Source: Actinernus sp. WN-2022
Taxonomy: Eukaryota > Cnidaria > Anthozoa > Actiniaria > Actinernidae
Assembly: GCA_030867875.1 (NCBI GenBank)
Contig: JAOWCC010001609.1
Coordinates: forward strand, 1,098,288 to 1,162,287
DNA length: 64,000 nucleotides
Direction: 5' to 3'
This document shows, piece after piece, positions 11,439 through 20,855 of the stretch. A program made the position numbers and the translations under genes. The notes beneath the pieces are model-generated. The model saw only the letters and a list, made by a program, of their open reading frames with translations. It searched no databases and was not told where the DNA came from. How positions within the stretch are numbered: position 1 is the first letter of the stretch; the number at the start of each line of letters is the position of its first letter.

Positions 11439-14400
11439 ATGCGTTTTATTGGACTGTTCTGGGCGAACTTTGGCTCGTCTGTCTTAAGTGGGATATTTAA
11501 GATGGCGGCCTCGCCAATAATTTATACATACTCAAGTGGCATTCTGAGGTCTCTGGCGGTCTTCAGCCGATACAAAACGACCCCTAACTCTCACAATTTA
11601 TTGAAGGAACTTGGCCTGTTACTACCTTGGAGGGGAAAACGTGCTGGTCGTGCTTCTGTAAATCGAATTATGGAACATTTGCACCCACAGCGAATTGCTT
11701 GCATTACGAATTCGTTTCGGTCACGGCGTGCATCTGCTGGGCTGCCAAGGCATCATATCCCAGGGAACTGCATTCAAATCTGTGCTGGCGTACGACAACC
11801 CGCAGCATGTAATACCTTGCGGGACTCGTCTACTGTGTGTGACTCGTTTATTGTGAGAGATTGTGATGGCGTACAACAACAACCCGCAATACGTGATACC
11901 ATGTGTGACTCGTTTACTGTGAGAGATTGTGCTGGCGTACAACAACAACCCGCAGCATGTAATACCTTGCGGGACTCGTCTACTGTGTGTGACTCGTTTA
12001 CTGTGAGGGATTGTGATGGTTTACAACAACAATCCGCAATACGTGATACCATGTGTGACTCGTTTACTGTGAGAGATTGTGCTGGCGTACAACAACCAGC
12101 AACATGTAATACCTTGCGTGACTCGTCTACTGTGCGTGACTCGTTTACTGTGAGGGATTGTGATGGCTTACAACAGCAAGCCGCAATACGTGATACTATG
12201 TGTAACTCGTTTACTGTGAGGGATTGCGCTGGAGTACAACAACAAGCTGCAATATGTAATACCTTGCGTGACTCGTCTACTGTGCGTGACTTGTTTGTTG
12301 TGAGGGATTGTGATGGCTTACAACAAGCCGTTACTCGTGATACCTTGTGTGACTCGTCTACTATAAGAGATCGTGATAGCGTACAACAACAGGCCGCAAC
12401 ATGTGTCACCTTGCGTGACAACTCACATACTGCGAAGAAGAAGAGTAGATCTCTTAAATTTGCCTGTGTCAATGCTCGTTCTGTTAGGAACAAAGTGGCT
12501 GATATAGTGGATCATGTTGTGGGCTTTGACATTGATATCTGTGTCATTACCGAAACGTGGCTAAAGGACCGTGACTCTGTTAGTGTCGCTGGCTTATCTC
12601 CGACGGGGTATAGTTTTAAGAACTTTCCCAGGCAGACCGACAGAACTGGAGGTGGAACCGGTGTGATGTATAAGGACACGATGGATGTGAATTTAATTGA
12701 TGCCAAAGAGAATAGATCTTTTGAATTCTCCGAATGGAACGTCACTTTGAAGAAGCACGTCATCAAGTTAGTAGCTGTTTACCGTCCGCCTTCCTCTGAC
12801 GCACATCCTGTCTCTTCAAGCTTGTTTATGGAGGAATTTTCCACTTACCTTGAGAATATTGTCATGTCTTCTGAGCTGTTACTCATTGCTGGTGACTTTA
12901 ACTTCCACCTTGACTGTACGACTCATTGTGACTCCAGGAAGTTTACAGATCTTTTGGAGACATTTGGACTTATCCAGCATGTTGGATTTTCAACTCACAC
13001 TTCAGGTCACATTCTTGATCTCGTAATTACAAGATCAACCAATGATGTAATCATATCCGCTTTGCAACCTACTCTCATCCTGTCGGACCACTCATTCGTT
13101 GAGTGTAAACTAGACATTCCTCGTCCAAATCTGTCTGTGAAAGAAGTTCAGTTTCGAAAACTCAAGCAGATTGACATTGACTCCTTCAAAGCTGACATCT
13201 CTTCATCAGCACTATACAATAGATCTTGGGCTAACATTGATGAGCTTGCCAACTGCTACGAGGAAACCTTGTCTGCCATTCTTGACAAGCACGCTCCACT
13301 GAAGACTAAGACGATGGTTGTTAGGCCAAGAGTGCCATGGTACAATGAGAACCTCATGAAACTCAAAGCTAATCGCCGGAAGCTGGAGAGAAAAATGCTT
13401 AAGTCTGGTCTACCTGCTGATAAAGAAGCGTACCGCGTGACACGAGACAGTTATAGTGCCTTTCTAAAGGAAGCTAAGACGACTCACTACACTGATATGA
13501 TTGACCAATGTGCGGGAAACTCCAAGAAACTATTTCGTGTTGTTAATTCTCTAACTAATGAACACAAGAGTAACTTACTACCACCACATGACGATCCTCG
13601 CCTATTGGCTAATGAATTCGGTGCATTCTTTTGTCGCAAGATTGAACTCATCAAAGAGGAGATTGATCAGACTAACGTTGATCCTCCTATTGTGGAATTC
13701 ATATTACCTCAAGTGAAGTTGGAATCCTTCTCTTCACTGTCTGAAGAGGAGGTGCGGAATATCATCATGACGTCCACCAATGCCTCCTGTCAATTAGACC
13801 CAATACCTACTTGGTTACTAAAGACCTGTTGTGACGTGCTGGCTCCCATTATTACTCATATGATTAACTTGTCTTTTGAAGAAGGGCAAGTACCTGACAA
13901 CTGGAAATCTGCGCTCGTACTGCCTCTTCTTAAAAAACTTGGCCTGGATCTGATATTTAAGAACTTTAGGCCAGTAAGTAACCTTCCCTTTGTTGCTAAA
14001 TCTGTTGAGAAAGCGGCGATTTTACAGCTGCTTACCCACTGTACTGCCAATGCCCCACTGCCTGATAACCAGTCTTCTTATCGCCAGTTCCATTCTACAG
14101 AAACAGCTCTCCTTAAAGTACAAAATGATATTCTCACTAGTATGGATAACCAAGAGGTTACGTTGCTCGTTCTGCTTGACCTTAGTGCCGCCTTCGACAC
14201 GATCGATCACAGTGTCCTGGTGAACATCCTTGAGAAAGACTTTGGTGTAATTGGTAATGCGCAGAAGTGGATTAAGTCCTTTCTCTCTAGGAGAAAGCAG
14301 CGAGTAGTTATTGATCAGTGCAAGTCCTCTGCCTTTGACCTGTTATCTGGAGTTCCTCAAGGCAGCTGCTTGGGTCCCATATTATTCCTGTTTTACGCGT

Positions 14401-15314
14401 CAGGGTTGTTCAGAGTTGTATCCAAGCACCTTCCTTCCGTTCACGGCTACGCTGACGATACTCAATTCTATCTGTCGTTCAAACCCCATCCTACTGCTTC
14501 AACGGCTCAGGATACCGCCGTGAAGGCCATGGAGGACTGTGTCAATAATGTCCGAGCATGGATGGTCCACCACCGTCTTCTTATTAATGACAGTAAGACA
14601 GAGTTCATCATCATCGGCTCTCGTCATCAGCTGTCCAAGTTGTCTATTGATGAGCTAAGGGTTGGAGAAGTGAACGTGTCTCCGGTGAATACAGTACGCA
14701 ACCTTGGTGCTTGGTTCGACGAGCACATGTCCATGAAAACGCATGTTGGTAAGGTTTGCAGCAAGGCCTTCCGTAGCTTGTATCACATCAGACAGATAAG
14801 AAAGTACTTATCGGAGGACTCCACGAAAATCTTGGTGCACGCATTTGTGACATCCCACATCGATTACTGCAATTCTCTATTGTATGGGATTCCAAAATAC
14901 CAATCTGACCGTCTACAGAAAGTGCTTAATGCGGCAGCTCGAGTCGTTTGTCTTGTACCTAAATTTGCTCACATTACTCCAACACTGATGAAACTCCACT
15001 GGTTATCTGTAAGAGAACGTGTGACTTTCAAGATCCTTTTGATTGTTTACAAGGCTCTTCATGGGCTAGCTCCACAATACATCTGTGAACTCTTAAATCG
15101 AAAAAAAGATGATCGCTACGCGCTGAGATCCGCCAAGCAGGATCTCCTTGCTGTACCTACGACACACCGGAAGACGTTTGGTGATCGTGCTTTTGCTAGG
15201 GCCGGCCCCATCCTATGGAACTCCCTCCCACAGCAGATCCGCAGCGCATCTAGTATAGACTGTTTTAAAAGTCGCCTTAAGACATACTTGTTCAAGAATG
15301 CTTATATTACATAG
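11439..15314 (+). CDS. CR1/L2-group LINE ORF: AP endonuclease plus reverse transcriptase, intact
   Basis: A single uninterrupted 1,291-codon frame encodes a non-LTR retrotransposon polyprotein. Residues about 338-560 are an APE-type endonuclease with NARSVRNK, the TETWL glutamate, AGDFNFH and LSDHSF, the expected catalytic positions. Residues about 842-1,090 hold the reverse transcriptase with NFRPVSNLPF, LLDLSAAFDTIDH, GVPQGSCLGP and the catalytic HGYADD. The C-terminal region (SHIDYCNSLLYGIP, LHWLSVRERV) is typical of the CR1/L2 group. This protein nicks target DNA and primes cDNA synthesis on the nick. Residues about 120-325 are tandem repeats (see the next entry), not a known domain. The start is uncertain: the ATG at 11,439 is the first in frame, but translation could begin later. 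No separate ORF1 with a zinc knuckle or RRM is seen. The intact frame suggests a recent insertion that could still be active. Confidence 0.9.
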   Translation: MRFIGLFWANFGSSVLSGIFKMAASPIIYTYSSGILRSLAVFSRYKTTPNSHNLLKELGLLLPWRGKRAGRASVNRIMEHLHPQRIACITNSFRSRRASAGLPRHHIPGNCIQICAGVRQPAACNTLRDSSTVCDSFIVRDCDGVQQQPAIRDTMCDSFTVRDCAGVQQQPAACNTLRDSSTVCDSFTVRDCDGLQQQSAIRDTMCDSFTVRDCAGVQQPATCNTLRDSSTVRDSFTVRDCDGLQQQAAIRDTMCNSFTVRDCAGVQQQAAICNTLRDSSTVRDLFVVRDCDGLQQAVTRDTLCDSSTIRDRDSVQQQAATCVTLRDNSHTAKKKSRSLKFACVNARSVRNKVADIVDHVVGFDIDICVITETWLKDRDSVSVAGLSPTGYSFKNFPRQTDRTGGGTGVMYKDTMDVNLIDAKENRSFEFSEWNVTLKKHVIKLVAVYRPPSSDAHPVSSSLFMEEFSTYLENIVMSSELLLIAGDFNFHLDCTTHCDSRKFTDLLETFGLIQHVGFSTHTSGHILDLVITRSTNDVIISALQPTLILSDHSFVECKLDIPRPNLSVKEVQFRKLKQIDIDSFKADISSSALYNRSWANIDELANCYEETLSAILDKHAPLKTKTMVVRPRVPWYNENLMKLKANRRKLERKMLKSGLPADKEAYRVTRDSYSAFLKEAKTTHYTDMIDQCAGNSKKLFRVVNSLTNEHKSNLLPPHDDPRLLANEFGAFFCRKIELIKEEIDQTNVDPPIVEFILPQVKLESFSSLSEEEVRNIIMTSTNASCQLDPIPTWLLKTCCDVLAPIITHMINLSFEEGQVPDNWKSALVLPLLKKLGLDLIFKNFRPVSNLPFVAKSVEKAAILQLLTHCTANAPLPDNQSSYRQFHSTETALLKVQNDILTSMDNQEVTLLVLLDLSAAFDTIDHSVLVNILEKDFGVIGNAQKWIKSFLSRRKQRVVIDQCKSSAFDLLSGVPQGSCLGPILFLFYASGLFRVVSKHLPSVHGYADDTQFYLSFKPHPTASTAQDTAVKAMEDCVNNVRAWMVHHRLLINDSKTEFIIIGSRHQLSKLSIDELRVGEVNVSPVNTVRNLGAWFDEHMSMKTHVGKVCSKAFRSLYHIRQIRKYLSEDSTKILVHAFVTSHIDYCNSLLYGIPKYQSDRLQKVLNAAARVVCLVPKFAHITPTLMKLHWLSVRERVTFKILLIVYKALHGLAPQYICELLNRKKDDRYALRSAKQDLLAVPTTHRKTFGDRAFARAGPILWNSLPQQIRSASSIDCFKSRLKTYLFKNAYIT
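11801..12420 (+). repeat. In-frame 150-bp tandem repeat inside the LINE ORF
   Basis: Each 50-residue unit has a 28-residue half (core NTLRDSSTV.DSF.VRDCDG) and a 22-residue half (core DTMCDSFTVRDCAGVQQ). The first two units are exactly 150 bp apart (11,801 and 11,951); about four units are present, with occasional loss of a glutamine codon. Because the unit is a multiple of three, frames on both strands stay open, which explains a 239-codon antisense frame at 11,774-12,493 that I do not call a gene. The repeats precede the endonuclease directly. Confidence 0.85.
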
Positions 15315-15600
15315 TGTCGCATTCATAGCTGCTTTAACTATTGGTCGTTTTTAATTTTATTTATACATTCTTACAAGTTTTACCTTCTGCATAGTATTAG
15401 TATAGTAATTTATTACTTTATTTTAGAATTTTGTTAGTAGTTTATAGTTATTTTATTAAAGTATTTACCATTAGTATTTTTTAGTATTGATAGATATGTA
15501 TTAACGATTTTAACAGCGCTTTAGAATATTTATAGTTTTAGCGCTATATAAATATTATAATTATTATTTATTATTTATAAATACTAGTTGTAAAGTTAAT
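15315..15600 (+). other. LINE 3' UTR and tail
   Basis: AT-rich sequence after the stop, ending with TTTTAGCGCTATATAAATATTATAATTATTATTTATT. An AGCGCTATATAAAT word followed by short A/T repeats is a common 3' end of CR1/L2-type elements, which places the element end near 15,580-15,600. Confidence 0.6.
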
Positions 15601-15736
15601 AAATAAATAAACTCCATTAAGTTTGTCTAATGTCCTCAGACCATCCTCGATCTACTCTTCACATGTACAACATCAGATATGTTTCTAATCAAAACTTTTA
15701 TAGGAGTCATATACAAACTAATAGGCCTTATATGCG

Positions 15737-15847
15737 TGATGATGTCACGCTTTTGTGATCACCACCCAAGCCCCAATGTGACACAAAGTTTCCTCTCAAC
15801 ACAGAAGTCAAAGGCTTGGTGGTGATGACAAAAGTGTGACATCATCA
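15737..15847. repeat. Hairpin of about 35-bp arms
   Basis: TGATGATGTCACGCTTTTGTGATCACC at the left returns as its near-complement GGTGATGACAAAAGTGTGACATCATCA at the right with a 40-bp spacer (quoted words are shortened by the limit on length). It is probably a small foldback element; target duplications are not clear. Confidence 0.6.
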
Positions 15848-15986
15848 AGCATCAAGCATTATCATGGAAAATTTATCCTTGATAATAGCTAGGGTTTGGG
15901 AGACTGTCCCCACTAGTTTTATAAATCTATGCCACCAAGCATTACTACAAAACCAGCTTTGTTAGCCTAATCAAGAAATATATTTC

Positions 15987-16362
15987 TCTTGTAATGGACT
16001 ATGAATGCAATGAATAGGTAGTGTAAAGAGAAATAGTTTCCTAAATGGATGAGAGGGCCTGGAGCCCTTGTTATGATAATAAGTTTCTGCATATTGTTTA
16101 TAACTGTCAAGTGACAGAGTCCGCTCCAATGTGGTTCTGGTCTTCAACAAGATAGGACAGTCTCAATTACAACAGTATACAAGTTCAATTTTCAAGTGTT
16201 TAGATTTTCAACTATCTAGTCATTTTCAGAATTGTAAGCAAGCTATAAATTACAGATGTATGTTGTGGTTATCAATGATAATGATAATACAGTGGATATT
16301 GTGGGCCAGGACCTGCCACCGCAAATTGCTGTTTTTGTGTTTGTGGGTCAGGGACTCGAGGA
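15987..16362 (+). repeat. Dispersed repeat, copy 2 (mate 10,254-10,741)
   Basis: Same word order as in copy 1, ending at CAGGGACTCGAG. See copy 1. The region from here to 17,030 shows no gene that I can support. Confidence 0.55.
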
Positions 16363-17029
16363 GTATTTAGGAATATAAAATTCATTGTTTACATAAAACC
16401 TTATCAATTTAAAAAATATTCTTAAAATTATAATTTCTTAGAATATTTTTGTTCTTAAATAGTTTAGGTAATGTTTGTCATTATTGTCATTATTCTGTCA
16501 AGTATGTACTGTTAGTAATATTTTTCACAAGATCATCAGAGGTTGACACAAAAGCCAACAGGCTATCTCAGCCTCTAGTGTGCACTTCCATACAATGTAT
16601 TAAATTGATATATAAAAAATTAAAAATGTCTAAAGTCAATAATTATATGTACATTTTGTATATATTTAACTAATTAATTACTTTTTTCCCTTGCAGATTA
16701 ATTAAGGATGGAGTCGTACTGGAATGTTACATTTTATAAATCTGGTGTAGTCCTGTGCGATTACAATACAACCACTCATGAAGTTAGATGGTCACATGCG
16801 CCAGATTCCTCTTTCAAGGTACAATTCCTAGTTTGTACTATTACATCACTTGAAAACAACTACCAGAATCCTTTTCAAATCCTTTTTGTTACTCAGATTT
16901 TTTAACTCCTGAGAATACCAAGACAATGGTCCAAATTAGAAGAACAAAAGAGTCAGCACATAGGACCCTGTTAGTTTTATTTAACTGATGTAATAGTGCA
17001 AACCACCTATTAGAGAGTACTACTTTTTT

Positions 17030-17271
17030 GATAGCCTTGTTTTACCTTGCAAGTGGCAAGCACTTTGTCTGTCAGCACCATTGCCAGGGTTCAAGCCCTG
17101 GTAACATGTGAGTTGAGTTTGTTAATTGCTATCTCACTCTAATGCTCTGAGGGTTTACCTTCAGACTTTCAGGTTTTCCTCCCTCCACAAAAACCAACAT
17201 GCTAAATTTCAATTCGTTGATGGGCTTCTGTGATTTCACCAGGTCCTGTTACAATTCAGCAGTATGAAGTG
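17030..17271 (+). mobile_element. tRNA-derived SINE, second copy
   Basis: CAAGTGGCAAGCACTTTG leads to the B-box GGTTCAAGCCCTGG, then the body CATGTGAGTTGAGTTTGTTAA, TTTTCCTCCCTCCACAAA and GCTAAATTTCAATTCG, ending in a (GTT)n run at 17,272. The body matches the reverse-complemented element at 19,560-19,800. Confidence 0.7.
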
Positions 17272-17360
17272 TTGTTGTTGTTGTTGTTGTAGTAGTACTG
17301 TTAGTAGTACTAGACAAAGTACATGTATGTGTAGTAGTAGTAGTAGTGCTAGAGTAGTAC
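17272..17360. repeat. Compound (GTT)n / (GTA)n microsatellite
   Basis: GTTGTTGTTGTTGTTG passes into GTAGTA runs interrupted by ACTAGACAAAGTACATG. Confidence 0.8.
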
Positions 17361-17504
17361 TAGTACTTTGATTAAGTGTCAAGGTATTTATATTAGCTAT
17401 AGCTAGGTGCAGCTAATTGGGGACTCTATACATTGTAGCTTAATTGTAAAATAAAGGTAAATTGTGAATAACATAATAAAAATTGGTACATATAGAATAG
17501 AAGG

Positions 17505-17895
17505 GTAATATATGCTAATAACATGTATCATAAACACATAACTACTGTAATTATAAGTGTGATAAGCGTAACTTACAATAAGTAATAGGCTATTTGCTAA
17601 ATACTAATTATGAGCAAACTAACTATTAAAAAATATAATAATATATATACTAATAGCACATCATAATTACATAACTCCTATAATATAGTAAGTGTGATAA
17701 GCGTAAGTTTACAATATGTAATAGACTAATTACTAATTATTAAATACTAACTATTAAAAAGTATAATAATACATGTATACTAATAGTACATCATAATTAC
17801 ATAACTCCTATAAATATAGTAAGTGTGATAAGCGTAAGTTTACAATATGTAATAGACTAATTACTAATTATTAAACACTAACTATTACAAAATAT
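17505..17895 (+). repeat. Tandem repeat of about 130 bp, three units
   Basis: TCATAATTACATAACTCC recurs at 17,661 and 17,791 (130-bp period) and GTGTGATAAGCGTAA at about 17,557, 17,692 and 17,823. The first unit is the most diverged. Composition is strongly AT-rich and no coding is seen. Confidence 0.75.
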
Positions 17896-17911
17896 ATTAC
17901 TTTCCCTACTA

Positions 17912-18428
17912 CAGTCGAACCTGTATATAATCGTCACCGTCGGGACTTTAGACATTGGTCGCTGAATACAGGTTGGCCGCTTAATACAGGTTCACCAAAA
18001 TACTTACTGGACATGGACAAATGTCAATTTATTCGCGTATTATGTACAGTACCAACTCGTTCAAGCTTACAATAACACAACCAAGCGATATCTATACCTT
18101 TAACAAACGAAGATTGTAAGTGCTTATATATGGATATTGGTGAATGAACTACTGTATGAACAATAACGGCTTTGTAGCGAAGTGTTGATGGTGCAATGAA
18201 ATCGTAAATTGATAAGTGGTTTTAGGTTTCCATTCAAAGGTGGCCGCTTAATACATGTCAAAATAACAAAGATAGACAAACACGGGACTGCTCAAGGGTG
18301 GCCGCGACCGCTTAATAGAAGTGACCGTTTGATACAGGTAGCAAATACAGAGATTGTATGGCAGAAACTTTGTGACTTTACAAACTGGTCGCTTAATAGC
18401 TGGTGGCCGCTTAATACAGGTTAGACTG
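17912..18428. mobile_element. TA-flanked MITE, pogo/Tigger-like ends
   Basis: The left end TA|CAGTCGAACCTGTAT matches the reverse complement of the right end near 18,428 (CAGTCTAACCTGTATTAAGCGG). The interior carries at least four copies of GGCCGCTTAATAC. TIRs of the CAGTNGAACCT kind with TA target sites are characteristic of pogo-group elements. No transposase is present. Confidence 0.65.
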
Positions 18429-18839
18429 TTACCAACGTTTATTAGCAGAAATGGCCTCCGAGCGTCCGACCAGTCGTAGCTACGATAGGGAAGATTCGAT
18501 CGGACCGAATCAGGTCGTACATCGATCGAAAGCTGCTCGGATGATGGGAAGCCAATTGAACGAGTGGCCACACCTACTGACTGATCCGACTACCTTACTA
18601 TCATCTGACCGCATTACGACCGCCCGTGTGATCCCAGCTTAACGGGACGATTTGCAGCGGGACTATTCTAGGCTTCTGGCAAAAGGTGGTTAATGTTGGA
18701 GCAGGAAGGGCAACTCGACAATCATCTCAGTAATCAATACTCAAAGCCTATAATTTTGACTAGAGCTAGCCTGGGTTTAATTCACTGCTAAACAACGTTA
18801 AATGTTCGATTTACTAATAGGGACCGTAATAACTGTTGA

Positions 18840-19400
18840 TTAGAGTTTAAAAAGTTGCGAAATCCTGATGTCCGAAGATTTACAGGGGCCAAGGGCCACG
18901 AATTTCTTTAGGCAAAACTAATACTATTCATCGACGGCTTGATTATTTCTTTGTTTCCGATTTTCTGCAGCCCGTACTTGAGAAGACTGATAGCATTACC
19001 GCCCCCTCTACTGATCACTCGGCTATTTCACTTTCCTTTAAATCATCATATGCAAACGCTCAACATGGACCTGCCTTTTGGAGGTTTAACAACTCACTGA
19101 TTAATGATAACAACTACTTAGAAAACATGCGGGATAAAATCAAATCTTTTAAATCTGACCTTGACAGCTCTAATATACATAACCCCCAACTCCGCTGGGA
19201 GTTACTCAAATATGAAATTCGAAAGTCCACTATCCGGTTTTCAAAAGATAAGGCAAAACAGTTTAGATCACGATATAGTCGCATTGAGAGAGAACTTGAA
19301 CTTATAGAGATGACCGTTCATTGGGAGGAGGACGAACAGTTGGCTTCCAAACACGACACGCTGAAAAAAAGAGTTAGACGTTTTCAGTGATTATATCACT
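18840..19400 (+). pseudogene. Truncated LINE relic (endonuclease C-terminus and linker)
   Basis: Translation across this part contains HRRLDYFFVSDFLQP, then a STDHSAISLSF motif, which match the last catalytic D/H region of L1/Tx1-type AP endonucleases, followed by a basic helical linker (19,127-19,390: WELLKYEIRKSTIRFSKDK). The reverse transcriptase is missing. At least two stops or frameshifts lie in the first 100 bp. This is a different LINE lineage from the element at 11,439. Confidence 0.65.
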
Positions 19401-19559
19401 GAGGGCATAATTATTCGTTCCAGATCGACTTGGTAACTAGAAGGGCTGGCGCTCGAAACGTCACCTGCTACTCTCATCCCATCACGATTGATTTTATTAT
19501 AAACAGGGACATTTTCAAATCAAGTAAACAAACTCTAATTTGTAACGAGACCTGAAACA

Positions 19560-19800
19560 ACCGTGGGGCTGATCAAAGTCAGGACCCGGCTAATCCACAG
19601 TTCGAATCGGAATTTAGCGTGTTTGGTCTTTGTGGAGGGAGGAAATCCGGAGAACCCGGAGAAAAACCGTCGGAGCAAGGGTGAGATCCCAAGAAACTCA
19701 ACTCACATATGGCGCCACGTCTGGGAATCGAACCTGGGCAATAGAGATGAGAGGCGAAACACTTAACCACTGCGCCAGCCCGGCTCACGCACATGGCATT
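19560..19800 (-). mobile_element. tRNA-derived SINE, minus strand
   Basis: Read on the minus strand: GGCTGGCGCAGTGGTTAAG (A box), GGTTCGATTCCCAGA (B box), then GTGAGTTGAGTTTCTTGGG, CACCCTTGCTCCGACGG and TTTTTCTCCGGGTTCTCCGG. Same family as the elements at 9,695 and 17,030. Confidence 0.75.
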
Positions 19801-20768
19801 GATGCACTGAATGAAAAACTGTGTTAGGAGTGGCTATTTACCTTCGATACTTTGCTTATTGCCGCAATAACATACCTGGAACATATCTGGGACATTTAAC
19901 TAATGTTACAACTGGCAAAACAGTAATCAAACGCTCCTATGAGCCAACTCGTGGATGTGAGGTGCAATTTATGTTTTATGCATGCGCTTTCGGGTGCGCA
20001 ATGCAAGTTTTAAACTCTTGGATTTTAACGGTGTCTTCGTTTGCCATAAGAACTCACACTAGATGTGTAATGGATCTAAGGACCACCTGAAGAAATCATC
20101 AAGCGCCGGATCCTTTTTGAAAGGATCACTATTAATCAGCAAAAATACGGTAATTAAAATAAAACGAGGAATGAAAGGCTGACTTTACAGCTCGAGGAAA
20201 AGCCATTCAGGCTGATGAAGGCAAACCGTGCTTGCTGATAAAGTATTTATCACCCGAAACGTGTGTGTTCATAACTATTGACACTTTGGAAGCCATTCAT
20301 TTTATATGAAGTTTTAAATTCTGACCTGGTCTGTTGATTATAGCCAAGTGTCATGCATCACCAGAACTTTTTGTTCTCTTCTGTTCATTTGGATAATATA
20401 CTGGTACATAATTTTCCCAACACTGTATATTGCAACTGAACGCAGCGACGGTAACTCTGGTCAAATTTCGGGCTCTGTGCAGATTTGATCAAATACTAGA
20501 TTACAAGCGGAAACGACGTGCTTAACAAATCTCTGCTTCTGAAGGTCTACGGTAACCTTATTTTGATAAGCATAACATCATCGTATGGAATGTTTTGCCT
20601 CGAATCGCAGAGGCTTCCGATGCGAGACGGGTGTATTCGCAGCCTAAAAGTATCTCTAAACCATAGTTTTTTCCCGAGATTCTGACGTAAGTGTACTCTA
20701 GCATGTAATATATTATAATAAAAGCCTAAAAAATGCAGAAAAGTACCTGCGATTTGAGTGAAACGTTT
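19801..20768. other. Unassigned
   Basis: Only short open frames of no recognisable kind. I see no supported gene, RNA or repeat here. Confidence 0.4.
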
Positions 20769-20836
20769 TCAATAGATCGATTTCACGTGACGTCACACGT
20801 TATCGCGGCGGCCATATTGGTGTACCTCTCGCGTTA
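20769..20836 (+). repeat. Left terminal inverted repeat of the ISL2EU-like element
   Basis: Outer block TCAATAGATCGATTTCA and inner block GCGGCCATATTGGTGTACCT both recur inverted at the right end (26,055-26,122). Between the blocks is a CACGTGACGTCACACG palindromic stretch. Confidence 0.8.
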
Positions 20837-20855
20837 CATAATCACATGTAAATCT

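Noticed and set aside
11774..12493. 239-codon antisense open frame opposite the LINE
   Set aside because: It is a by-product of the 150-bp in-frame repeat, which keeps several frames open.
17505..17895. CRISPR-like array
   Set aside because: Units are contiguous tandem repeats of 130 bp without spacers, in a eukaryotic context.
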